The notes below the pieces were generated by a model that saw only the letters and a program-made list of their open reading frames with translations, had not been told where the DNA came from and did not search any database. A stretch of DNA of 5,247 nucleotides from an uncultured Eudoraea sp. (GTDB lineage Bacteria; Bacteroidota; Bacteroidia; Flavobacteriales; Flavobacteriaceae), in NCBI GenBank assembly GCA_905479615.1, contig CAJQNH010000222.1, positions 1 to 5,247 of the forward strand, in the 5' to 3' direction. The translations under genes were made by a program, and so were the position numbers. This document shows, piece after piece, positions 1 to 5,247 of this stretch (its first letter is position 1; the number at the start of each line of letters is the position of its first letter).

Positions 1-187
1 TTTTATAGGTTATGTTATGATTGAGTACTACCCAAATAAAACGCTCCTGAATTTCTTTGGAAGTAAGGTGCTGCCAATGTTCTTTGGAAATATCCTGAAT
101 CCATTGTACATACCGGACATTATTTACATGATTCAGGTCATCAAGATCATCAGGTTGTACAACTAACGTTTTTTCAAAAACCTCCAT
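1..187 (-). CDS. Acyl-CoA/acyl-ACP thioesterase, hotdog fold (N-terminal part, truncated by window edge)
   Basis: Only the first 62 codons are in the window; the gene continues past the left edge. Translation from the ATG at 187-185 begins MEVFEKTLVVQPDDLDDLNH and contains the hotdog thioesterase signature D-x-x-N-H-V-N-N-x-x-Y: D16, H20, V21, N22, N23, Y26. In the 4-hydroxybenzoyl-CoA thioesterase superfamily the Asp of D-x-x-G-H-V-N-N is the usual catalytic residue; here Asn19 replaces the common Gly. Proteins of this kind are cytoplasmic and hydrolyse acyl-CoA or acyl-ACP thioesters. The fragment cannot separate a YbgC/FadM-like enzyme from a bacterial acyl-ACP thioesterase. The ATG lies one base beyond the stop of the upstream cyclotransferase gene, so the two are almost certainly co-transcribed, and translation may be coupled. 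The family call is firm; the substrate is unknown. Confidence 0.85.
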   Translation of the reverse strand, partial: MEVFEKTLVVQPDDLDDLNHVNNVRYVQWIQDISKEHWQHLTSKEIQERFIWVVLNHNITYK

Positions 188-188
188 C

Positions 189-1235
189 TTATTTTTTCTT
201 TATCCTGATTTCAAAGAGTTTATCCCAGTTTTTCCCTGTGACAAAGAATGTGCCTCTTTTTGGGTTGTAGGCCACCCCGTTTAAAACATCAAGATTTTCA
301 TGTTTTTTAACTTTATTCTTCAATCCGGCCATATTAATGACTCCTACAATGGCGCCGCTCTCTGCATCAATAATCATCATACTTTCCTTTTGCCAGACAT
401 TGGCGTATATTTTTCCATCCACATATTCCAATTCATTCGCTTTATTGAAAATAGATTTGTTGGTAACTATTTCAATATAACTTACTTCAGTGAGCGTCTC
501 CGGATCTAATAACCAAATTTTTTCTGTGCCGTCGCTTTTATAGATCATCTTTCCGTCATTACAGAGCCCCCAGCCTTCTTTACTCTCCCCGTATTGAAAA
601 CTATTGAGCTCTTCTAAATCCTGAAGGCGGTATACAAAGCCTATGCTGCTGCGCCATGTGAGTTGATAAAGCTTGTTATTCAAAATTGTAATTCCTTCTC
701 CAAAATAATTTTTAGCCAGGTCCTTTTGCTGCAAGACTTTACCGGTTTTAAAATCTATTTTCCTGATGAACGATTTAGCATTTCCACCACTACCGGTGCT
801 CTCATATAAGGTATCATTGTAAAATTCTAATCCCTGGGTAAATGCATTGAAATCGTGTGGATATTCATTGATAATTTCATAGGTGTAAATTTCGGGTGCT
901 GTGCCCGACAAAACCTTTATCTTTTTAGTTATTTCTACCGTATTTCCTTCATATTCAATAACAGCCTTAAGTTCCTTCTGGCCTAATCGTGTTACATCGA
1001 GACTTAGTTTATCATTCTGTATTTGTAAATTCTTCCCGTCGATGGAGTAGCTTACATTATCTATTGCTTTACCTTTTTTGTTTTTAATAGATACAGCTAC
1101 GGACTCCAGATTTCTAAACTCATTTGTTTTACCGGCTATCTCAATTTCAAATAGCTGTTTAGGTTTTGGATCTCCTTCGCAGGCTAAGAATAAAATTGCT
1201 ATGGCAAGTGGGATAAAAAACTTGATGAAATTCAT
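189..1235 (-). CDS. Glutaminyl-peptide cyclotransferase, plant-type beta-propeller lipoprotein
   Basis: The 348-residue protein matches the plant/bacterial glutaminyl cyclase family (Glu_cyclase_2). This family converts N-terminal glutamine of peptides to pyroglutamate, releasing ammonia, and is unrelated to the zinc-dependent animal enzyme. The diagnostic motif H-D-x-x-A-F-T-Q-G-L is at residues 127-136. It is followed by propeller-like repeats that include G-E-G (179-181), E-G-W-G-L (220-224), N-E-L-E-Y (267-271) and L-N-G-V-A-Y (318-323). The N-terminus is a lipoprotein signal: Lys5, a hydrophobic core, then L-F-L-A-C with Cys19 as the lipidation site, followed by an acidic E-G-D. The protein should therefore be membrane-anchored outside the cytoplasm. 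Residues about 25-110 precede the enzyme domain and are rich in beta-strand-like segments, possibly an Ig-like module (inference). The ATG at 1235 is the right start because it places the signal peptide at the N-terminus. It heads a two-gene unit with the thioesterase. Confidence 0.88.
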   Translation of the reverse strand: MNFIKFFIPLAIAILFLACEGDPKPKQLFEIEIAGKTNEFRNLESVAVSIKNKKGKAIDNVSYSIDGKNLQIQNDKLSLDVTRLGQKELKAVIEYEGNTVEITKKIKVLSGTAPEIYTYEIINEYPHDFNAFTQGLEFYNDTLYESTGSGGNAKSFIRKIDFKTGKVLQQKDLAKNYFGEGITILNNKLYQLTWRSSIGFVYRLQDLEELNSFQYGESKEGWGLCNDGKMIYKSDGTEKIWLLDPETLTEVSYIEIVTNKSIFNKANELEYVDGKIYANVWQKESMMIIDAESGAIVGVINMAGLKNKVKKHENLDVLNGVAYNPKRGTFFVTGKNWDKLFEIRIKKK

Positions 1236-1294
1236 AAGAGATTGTACTTCTATTGGTTAAGATTAATCAGACTGATATTTGAAGCTTCTCTGAG

Positions 1295-1302
1295 CAAAAG
1301 TA
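1295..1302 (-). promoter_or_regulatory. Candidate -7 box (TACTTTTG) for the cyclotransferase-thioesterase unit
   Basis: Read on the minus strand this is TACTTTTG, an exact match to the Bacteroidota -7 consensus TAnnTTTG. It lies about 60 bases upstream of the cyclotransferase ATG. No TTG is found at the expected distance upstream, so only half of the promoter is recognisable. The position, in the gap divergent from the SRP RNA, is suitable. Confidence 0.4.
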
Positions 1303-1346
1303 TTATTTATTAAATGCTTTAGGGCTAAAATAAGAATGTAAAACGA

Positions 1347-1377
1347 TTGTCCCAAATTTAAATTGGTCGTATATTTG
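1347..1377 (+). promoter_or_regulatory. Promoter of the SRP RNA gene (TTG-N20-TATATTTG)
   Basis: TTG at 1347-1349 and TATATTTG at 1370-1377, separated by 20 bases, match the Bacteroidota housekeeping sigma-factor promoter consensus (TTG, 17-23 bases, TAnnTTTG). The first bases of the SRP RNA follow within about five bases of the -7 box, the distance expected for the transcription start in this phylum. This agreement with an independently recognised RNA 5' end makes it the best supported promoter here. Confidence 0.8.
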
Positions 1378-1380
1378 CAT

Positions 1381-1476
1381 GAGGCAAGTCCTACACGACC
1401 AGCTCCCTCTGAATCCCCCAGGGTGGGAACGCAGCAAGGGTATGAGGTTGTAGCGGTGCGATGTAGGTAGCTTGCC
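1381..1476 (+). ncRNA. ffs: Signal recognition particle RNA, small bacterial type (4.5S-like)
   Basis: This RNA binds Ffh to form the signal recognition particle, which delivers ribosomes making membrane proteins to FtsY and the translocon. The conserved Ffh-binding tip is visible. The tetraloop GGAA at 1426-1429 is closed by GTG (1423-1425) against CGC (1430-1432). The internal loop follows, with AGCA at 1433-1436 on its 3' side, and then CCC (1415-1417) pairs with GGG (1438-1440). Lower helices pair ACGACC (1395-1400) with GGTTGT (1446-1451, one G-U), CCTACA (1390-1395) with TGTAGG (1462-1467), and GGCAAG (1383-1388) with CTTGCC (1471-1476); A1395 can serve only one of the two helices that share it. 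A length near 96 bases fits the small bacterial type without an Alu domain. The ends are set by the closing helix and by the promoter position. No protein-coding reading of this stretch is credible. Confidence 0.93.
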
Positions 1477-1483
1477 TTTTTTT
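1471..1483 (+). terminator. Probable intrinsic terminator at the 3' end of the SRP RNA
   Basis: The 3' strand of the closing helix (CTTGCC, 1471-1476) is followed directly by seven T residues (1477-1483). The long SRP hairpin plus this U-tract has the form of a Rho-independent terminator, so the RNA probably needs little 3' processing. Confidence 0.6.
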
Positions 1484-1605
1484 GTACACTTTATTTTCTG
1501 TTTTTTTGACACGCTCTTCTAACTAGAATAATTCCATACTCAAGTTCTGAATATAGATTTCAGTATTTTCTTTCTCTTCTTTTTATTTGTTTATTTGCAA
1601 GGTAT

Positions 1606-2415
1606 ATGAGACAAAAAATTGTTTTAATTACCGGCGGTTCCTCCGGTATTGGCAGATCTATTAGTTTGTATCTTAAATCCAAGGGGTATAAGGTATATGG
1701 AACCACACGTAACTTGCAGAATTATCCTGAATTTTCAGATTTTGAACTCATAGAATTAGATGTTCGGAATAATACCAGTATTGAACTGGCCATAAATAAC
1801 TTAATTGCCTCTGAGGGTTATTTAGATGTACTTATAAATAATGCGGGTATTGGTATAACGGGGCCAATTGAAGAAATTCCTGAGGCCGAAATAAAAAAGG
1901 TTTTTGACACCAATTTCCACGGACCAATTAATGTGGCCAGAGCCGCATTACCGCAAATGAGAAAGCAAAATTCAGGTCTCATAATTAATATCACCTCAAT
2001 AGCCGGATATATGGGGTTGCCGTATAGAGGTATTTATTCGGCCAGCAAAGGCGCTTTAGAATTACTTACAGAAGCGCTGAGAATGGAGACAAAAGATTTT
2101 GGTATTAAGATTACCAACCTGGCACCTGGTGATTTTGCGACAAATATAGCAGCAGGACGTTATCATACGCCTGCAAATAGCACTTCACCCTATTATAAAT
2201 CCTATAGCAAAACATTGGGCATAATAGATGATCATGTAGAGGAAGGCCAGAATCCTATAAAGGTTGCGGAAATGGTGTATAAAATTATTAATACCAAAAA
2301 TCCAAAAGTTCATTATAAAGTTGGAAGTCCGATACAGAAATTTTCATTGGTTTTAAAGAAAATATTGCCAGATAAAGTTTATGAACGCTTGTTATTGAAT
2401 CATTATAAATTGTAG
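1606..2415 (+). CDS. Classical short-chain dehydrogenase/reductase (SDR), substrate unknown
   Basis: The 269-residue cytoplasmic protein has all hallmarks of a classical SDR. The nucleotide-binding T-G-G-S-S-G-I-G is at residues 9-16, N-N-A-G at 78-81, catalytic Ser131, and Y-S-A-S-K with Tyr144 and Lys148. The post-catalytic P-G-D-F-A-T-N segment is at 174-180. Arg35, just after the second beta strand (T-T-R-N), suggests NADP(H) rather than NAD(H), by family rule. The catalytic residues are intact, so an NAD(P)H-dependent alcohol/ketone oxidoreductase activity is expected, but nothing in the sequence fixes the substrate. The lysine-rich, hydrophobic C-terminal tail (about 240-269) is longer than in minimal 250-residue SDRs. 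The ATG at 1606 puts the Rossmann motif at the usual distance from the N-terminus. No clear promoter is seen; TTTATTTG at 1590-1597 is one mismatch from a -7 box but would leave almost no leader. A 64-base gap separates it from the transaldolase gene downstream. Confidence 0.93.
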   Translation: MRQKIVLITGGSSGIGRSISLYLKSKGYKVYGTTRNLQNYPEFSDFELIELDVRNNTSIELAINNLIASEGYLDVLINNAGIGITGPIEEIPEAEIKKVFDTNFHGPINVARAALPQMRKQNSGLIINITSIAGYMGLPYRGIYSASKGALELLTEALRMETKDFGIKITNLAPGDFATNIAAGRYHTPANSTSPYYKSYSKTLGIIDDHVEEGQNPIKVAEMVYKIINTKNPKVHYKVGSPIQKFSLVLKKILPDKVYERLLLNHYKL

Positions 2416-2420
2416 TTTTG
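2389..2420 (+). promoter_or_regulatory. Candidate internal promoter for the transaldolase gene (TTG-N21-TAGTTTTG)
   Basis: TTG at 2389-2391 and TAGTTTTG at 2413-2420 are 21 bases apart and fit the Bacteroidota promoter consensus. The -7 box begins on the stop codon of the SDR gene (2413-2415), so this promoter would lie inside the end of that gene and give a leader of roughly 50 bases. It implies that the transaldolase can be expressed independently of the SDR. The short motif could also occur by chance in AT-rich DNA. Confidence 0.5.
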
Positions 2421-2479
2421 TGAGCACCATTATAAAGTAAAAACACAGCTTGCGAGAGTTGTATAAACAATAGAAAAAC

Positions 2480-3133
2480 ATGAAATTTTTTATAGATACC
2501 GCTAATTTAGATCAAATTAAAGACGCTCAGGAGCTTGGCGTTTTAGATGGGGTTACTACAAACCCTTCATTAATGGCAAAGGAAGGGATAACCGGAAGAA
2601 ATAATATCTTAAAACACTATGTGGATATATGCAACATTGTTGATGGCGATGTATCTGCCGAGGTAATTGCTACAGATTTGCAGGGAATGATCAAAGAAGG
2701 GGAGGCGCTGGCAGATTTACACGAACAAATTGTTGTTAAGGTTCCGATGATCCGAGATGGGGTAAAAGCACTTAAATACTTTGCAGATAAAGGTATTCGA
2801 ACAAACTGTACCTTGGTTTTTTCACCAGGACAAGCCCTTTTAGCAGCTAAGGCAGGAGCAACTTATGTATCGCCTTTTATAGGAAGATTAGATGATATAT
2901 CTACAGACGGATTAAATCTTATATCAGAAATAAGGCATATTTATGATAATTATGGGTATGAAACGGAAATATTAGCTGCTTCAATAAGACATACTATGCA
3001 TATTATTGACTGTGCTAAATTGGGTGCCGACGTTATGACTGGTCCTTTATCGGCTATTGAAGGTTTGCTAAAACATCCATTAACGGATATTGGTTTAGAA
3101 AAGTTTTTAGCAGATTATAATAAGGGAAACTAA
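2480..3133 (+). CDS. tal: Transaldolase, short TalC/FSA subfamily
   Basis: The 217-residue protein is a full-length member of the small transaldolase/fructose-6-phosphate aldolase family. It is a cytoplasmic TIM barrel that forms a Schiff base with the substrate. It opens with the family signature M-K-F-F-I-D-T-A-N, followed by G-V-T-T-N-P-S at 24-30. The Schiff-base lysine is Lys87 in V-V-K-V-P. Two positions separate the activities in characterised enzymes: E. coli FSA has Gln59 and Tyr131, whereas transaldolases have Glu and Phe. Here they are Glu61 (S-A-E-V) and Phe133 (S-P-F-I-G-R), so transaldolase (sedoheptulose 7-phosphate + glyceraldehyde 3-phosphate to erythrose 4-phosphate + fructose 6-phosphate) is favoured over FSA activity. 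Homologues are often labelled fructose-6-phosphate aldolase. The start ATG at 2480 is fixed by the signature; the bases before it are A-rich with no Shine-Dalgarno. It faces the lipoprotein gene convergently across 71 bases. Confidence 0.93.
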   Translation: MKFFIDTANLDQIKDAQELGVLDGVTTNPSLMAKEGITGRNNILKHYVDICNIVDGDVSAEVIATDLQGMIKEGEALADLHEQIVVKVPMIRDGVKALKYFADKGIRTNCTLVFSPGQALLAAKAGATYVSPFIGRLDDISTDGLNLISEIRHIYDNYGYETEILAASIRHTMHIIDCAKLGADVMTGPLSAIEGLLKHPLTDIGLEKFLADYNKGN

Positions 3134-3204
3134 TTCAACAATCTATTTGGGTCGGGTTGGAGATAGTTATACGAGGCAGTTTGTTATTCAAAAAAAGTGG
3201 TTCT

Positions 3205-4584
3205 CTAGAAAGAGGTATAAACGTTAGCAAAAGCATCTACAATTATACCATCATTTGTTATGATACCTCTATTTGGGTCATAGACAATTAGGGTATGGGC
3301 AACATCTTCAAAATTCTCTGTCCAAAATTGCTCACTTTTATCTAGTTGTGAAACTTCAACCATGTTATTCCATCGGGCATGTTCAGTTCGTAGATTTAAA
3401 CCAATGAAAGTATACTCCGGATATTTTTCCTTTAATAAATTAATGCGTTTAATCATATTAGTAAAATGCCTTTTTTCAGGCGCTGACCAAAAGTAAAACA
3501 CAACCTTTCTGTCTTTTCCAAGGTCCTTTATAGAAACCTTGTTTCCTTCTGAATCAAATACCAAGAGTTCCGGTAGTTCTTTTTTAGGTTGTAAATTTCT
3601 TATTCCTTCATATAGTCCATTGATTTCATGTATATGCCTGTTGTTCTCTGACAGTTGATGGAATTCTTTAATGAAAATTTCAATATTTTCCTCTTTGTCA
3701 TATTTAAGCAAATAATCCATTGCTACATTCCTGAATAAATTATCTCTAAGCTCATTTTGTTTTATTAGACTATCTATCAACTTTAGTTTGTGTTGATTAA
3801 AATGAAGCTGGTTTTTAGCCATCTTAATCTGTGTTCCACAACCGTTCTTGCAATCCATATAGGAAAGATTGCCTAAATGATATTTCATGAAATTATAATA
3901 AGGCCTATAGTAACATAGACCATTATGATCATAGTTAATTTCGGACCGATATATATAAAAATCAGCTGGAAGATCATGAATAGATTTCTCACCCTTTTTC
4001 TTTTTATGATAAAACGGATAGGCCTCTTTGAAGATATAAGAAGTATACATAATACCTGCTTTGGCTATTTCCATAGCACCATCCGAAAGCTCAGTTTCTG
4101 TTGAAAGATTATTTAATGATTGAAGTTTTATATTTTTTAAGGAGTCTGTTTTTTGTATAAATGATTCAGGCTCAAGGCTGTAGTATTTATAAATCAACTC
4201 TTCTTCCTGTTCATTAGCCAGGAACATTTCCAAAAGAAAGTTATTTACTTGTTCACTTGTTCCCGAAAAAACAAGTGATTCATCGAAATCAACGGTATTT
4301 AGCCTTAATTGCAAACTATCCCCACCTTCTAAAAACACGTATTGCTCTTCCGGAAAGTGATTAAAATGATGAAGGCCCTCATCTACTGAATCCAACTGAA
4401 AGGAAAATCTGTTATTAGCATCAAGGTATGCTGTATCTATAACTACATCTCCTTTATACAAAACAACATACTCACTGGAAGGATTCACAATTTCACCACC
4501 AAAATAAACCGCTGAAGATTTCTTTTCTTTGGTATTACAAGCCGCCAGTAAGAAAATAATAAAATATAGTAAAGTTTTATTCAT
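3205..4584 (-). CDS. Thioredoxin-like lipoprotein lacking the CXXC motif, with DUF4369-like N-terminal region
   Basis: From the ATG at 4584-4582 the protein has 459 residues and begins MNKTLLYFIIFLLAACNTKE, a lipoprotein signal with lipobox L-A-A-C and Cys16 as the lipidated residue, so it is anchored in the periplasm or outer membrane. Residues about 25-120 resemble the beta-rich DUF4369 region typical of Bacteroidota thioredoxin lipoproteins (I-D-T-A-Y-L-D, then E-G-G-D-S-L). A mostly helical, charged middle follows (about 120-335). The C-terminal part (about 335-459) reads as a TlpA/AhpC-like thioredoxin fold: K-V-V-F-Y-F-W at 360-366, and a late strand-loop-strand at about 432-455. Where W-C-x-x-C is expected the sequence is W-S-A-P-E-K (366-371), so classical disulfide chemistry is not possible. 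Three cysteines in the middle region (224, 245, 249) are of unknown role. An in-frame TTG at 4635 would lengthen the protein but bury the signal peptide. The gene appears to stand alone, and its function is unknown. Confidence 0.85.
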   Translation of the reverse strand: MNKTLLYFIIFLLAACNTKEKKSSAVYFGGEIVNPSSEYVVLYKGDVVIDTAYLDANNRFSFQLDSVDEGLHHFNHFPEEQYVFLEGGDSLQLRLNTVDFDESLVFSGTSEQVNNFLLEMFLANEQEEELIYKYYSLEPESFIQKTDSLKNIKLQSLNNLSTETELSDGAMEIAKAGIMYTSYIFKEAYPFYHKKKKGEKSIHDLPADFYIYRSEINYDHNGLCYYRPYYNFMKYHLGNLSYMDCKNGCGTQIKMAKNQLHFNQHKLKLIDSLIKQNELRDNLFRNVAMDYLLKYDKEENIEIFIKEFHQLSENNRHIHEINGLYEGIRNLQPKKELPELLVFDSEGNKVSIKDLGKDRKVVFYFWSAPEKRHFTNMIKRINLLKEKYPEYTFIGLNLRTEHARWNNMVEVSQLDKSEQFWTENFEDVAHTLIVYDPNRGIITNDGIIVDAFANVYTSF

Positions 4585-4608
4585 ATATTTTTTGCTGCCT
4601 ACAGTATA

Positions 4609-4616
4609 CAAAACTA
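4609..4616 (-). promoter_or_regulatory. Candidate -7 box (TAGTTTTG) for the thioredoxin-like lipoprotein gene
   Basis: On the minus strand this reads TAGTTTTG, an exact TAnnTTTG match, 24 bases upstream of the ATG at 4584. A TTG at 4635-4633 lies 16 bases further upstream, slightly closer than usual. A start of transcription just downstream of the box would leave a leader of about 20 bases and would exclude the upstream in-frame TTG as a start codon. Confidence 0.5.
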
Positions 4617-4706
4617 GTGAAACCAATAGGCTCAAGCTGTTAAGGCACAGTTAAAAGTTCACAATCTCTGTTAATTGGGAAAGCCTGTTATTCGCATGGA
4701 TGATTA

Positions 4707-4738
4707 TTGCTACTTAGGATTATTTTTCCCTATTTTTG
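4707..4738 (+). promoter_or_regulatory. Promoter of the ABC-F gene (TTG-N21-TATTTTTG)
   Basis: TTG at 4707-4709 and TATTTTTG at 4731-4738 are 21 bases apart and match the Bacteroidota consensus. The -7 box is 22 bases before the ATG at 4761, giving a short A-rich leader. It is divergent from the lipoprotein promoter, with about 70 bases between the two sets of elements. Confidence 0.65.
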
Positions 4739-4760
4739 CAAAAATTTTAAAAATAGAAGT

Positions 4761-5247
4761 ATGCTATCTGTTTCCAATTTATCAGTTCAATTTGGTAAAA
4801 GAATACTTTTCGATGAAGTAAATGTTAGTTTCACACAAGGCAACTGTTATGGTATCATTGGTGCCAATGGCGCAGGGAAATCTACTTTCTTAAAGATACT
4901 CTCAGGTGAAATTGACCCTACTTCGGGTAAGGTACACCTTGAACCTGGCCGGCGTATGTCTGTTTTGGAGCAAAACCATAATGCCTATGACGATATAACA
5001 GTTCTGGAAACTGTAGTTATGGGTAACAAACCCTTATATAAAATCAAAAAAGAGATAGATGCTCTTTATGCCGACTATACTGATGAAAATGCGGATAGAA
5101 TTGGAGAGCTTCAGGTAACTTTTGAAGAAATGAATGGCTGGAACGCGGATAGTGATGCAGCTACCTTGTTATCAAATCTGGGAATTACGGAGGTATTTCA
5201 TTTTACCTTAATGTCTGAACTGGATTCAAAATTAAAAGTTCGTGTTC
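4761..5247 (+). CDS. ABC-F family ATPase, YbiT-like (N-terminal part, truncated by window edge)
   Basis: Only the first 162 codons are present. The protein starts MLSVSNLSVQFGKRILFDEV and has no membrane segment, as expected for the soluble ABC-F proteins that act on the ribosome rather than in transport. Walker A is G-A-N-G-A-G-K-S-T at residues 34-42, and the Q-loop glutamine is Gln71 (V-L-E-Q-N). An acidic helical insert (about 100-135) follows, as in ABC-F first domains. The first-domain signature near 151-162 reads M-S-E-L-D-S-K-L-K-V-R-V instead of L-S-G-G-E-K-x-R. As I recall, E. coli YbiT has a similar degenerate M-S-E-x form, and the segments V-L-E-T-V-V-M-G and E-E-M-N-G-W also resemble YbiT. 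The YbiT branch is therefore likelier than EttA, Uup or a resistance-type ABC-F. Walker B, the inter-domain linker and the second ATPase domain lie beyond the window. The start is set by homology and by the promoter just upstream. Confidence 0.92.
   Translation, partial: MLSVSNLSVQFGKRILFDEVNVSFTQGNCYGIIGANGAGKSTFLKILSGEIDPTSGKVHLEPGRRMSVLEQNHNAYDDITVLETVVMGNKPLYKIKKEIDALYADYTDENADRIGELQVTFEEMNGWNADSDAATLLSNLGITEVFHFTLMSELDSKLKVRV

Noticed and set aside
300..509. Plus-strand open frame of 69 codons
   Set aside because: It lies wholly antisense inside the well-supported cyclotransferase gene and has no recognisable motif.
1078..1260. Plus-strand open frame of 60 codons
   Set aside because: It is antisense to the signal peptide and N-terminal region of the cyclotransferase gene, with no sign of its own function.
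1303..1512. Minus-strand open frame of 69 codons
   Set aside because: It is the complement of the SRP RNA gene; conservation there is explained by RNA structure.
1506..1529. TTGACA at 1506-1511 followed by TAGAAT at 1524-1529, resembling a sigma70 promoter of other phyla
   Set aside because: The spacing is only 12 bases, and this organism appears to use the Bacteroidota TTG/TAnnTTTG promoter type.
2288..2470. Minus-strand open frame of 60 codons
   Set aside because: Most of it is antisense to the 3' end of the SDR gene; it has no motif and no promoter.
3190..3214. Possible terminator between the convergent transaldolase and lipoprotein genes (CTCT-AGAA-AGAG hairpin, with a run of seven T on the minus strand)
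   Set aside because: The stem is only four base pairs, overlaps the lipoprotein stop codon, and is separated from the T-run by six bases, so it is too weak to call. Nothing better is visible in the 71-base gap.
1..5247. Mobile element, CRISPR array, defence or phage system
   Set aside because: No transposase, integrase, direct-repeat array, terminal inverted repeat or tRNA attachment site is recognisable. All genes are housekeeping types or common Bacteroidota lipoproteins.

Overview
The window looks like ordinary chromosomal DNA from a member of the Bacteroidota, most likely a flavobacterium. The base composition is AT-rich. No Shine-Dalgarno sequences precede the genes. Several genes follow the TAnnTTTG -7 box known for this phylum, in some cases with a TTG about 20 bases upstream. 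Two proteins are lipoproteins of a type common in the phylum. I see no insertion sequence, CRISPR array, tRNA, phage gene or large repeat, and no gene-free stretch longer than 300 bases.

Layout from left to right. (1) A minus-strand pair: a plant-type glutaminyl-peptide cyclotransferase lipoprotein (189-1235), followed after one base by the start of a hotdog-fold acyl thioesterase that runs off the left edge (1-187). (2) A small SRP RNA (ffs, about 1381-1476, plus strand) with a strong promoter and a T-tract, divergent from the cyclotransferase. (3) Two plus-strand metabolic genes: a classical short-chain dehydrogenase/reductase (1606-2415) and a short transaldolase of the TalC/FSA subfamily (2480-3133). 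The second has its own likely promoter overlapping the end of the first. (4) A convergent minus-strand gene for a lipoprotein with a DUF4369-like N-terminal region and a thioredoxin-like C-terminal domain that has lost its CXXC (3205-4584). (5) A divergent plus-strand gene for an ABC-F ATPase of the YbiT type, cut by the right edge (4761-5247).

These genes do not form one pathway. The RNA gene targets membrane proteins through the signal recognition particle. The transaldolase serves the non-oxidative pentose phosphate pathway. The ABC-F protein probably acts on ribosomes. The cyclotransferase probably modifies N-terminal glutamine of exported proteins, which in this phylum are often cyclised to pyroglutamate. 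The SDR and the thioredoxin-like lipoprotein have no assignable substrate. I found no convincing undescribed system. The most unusual items are the redox-dead thioredoxin-like lipoprotein, the active-site residues that mark the TalC/FSA protein as a transaldolase rather than a fructose-6-phosphate aldolase, and the degenerate first signature motif of the ABC-F protein.
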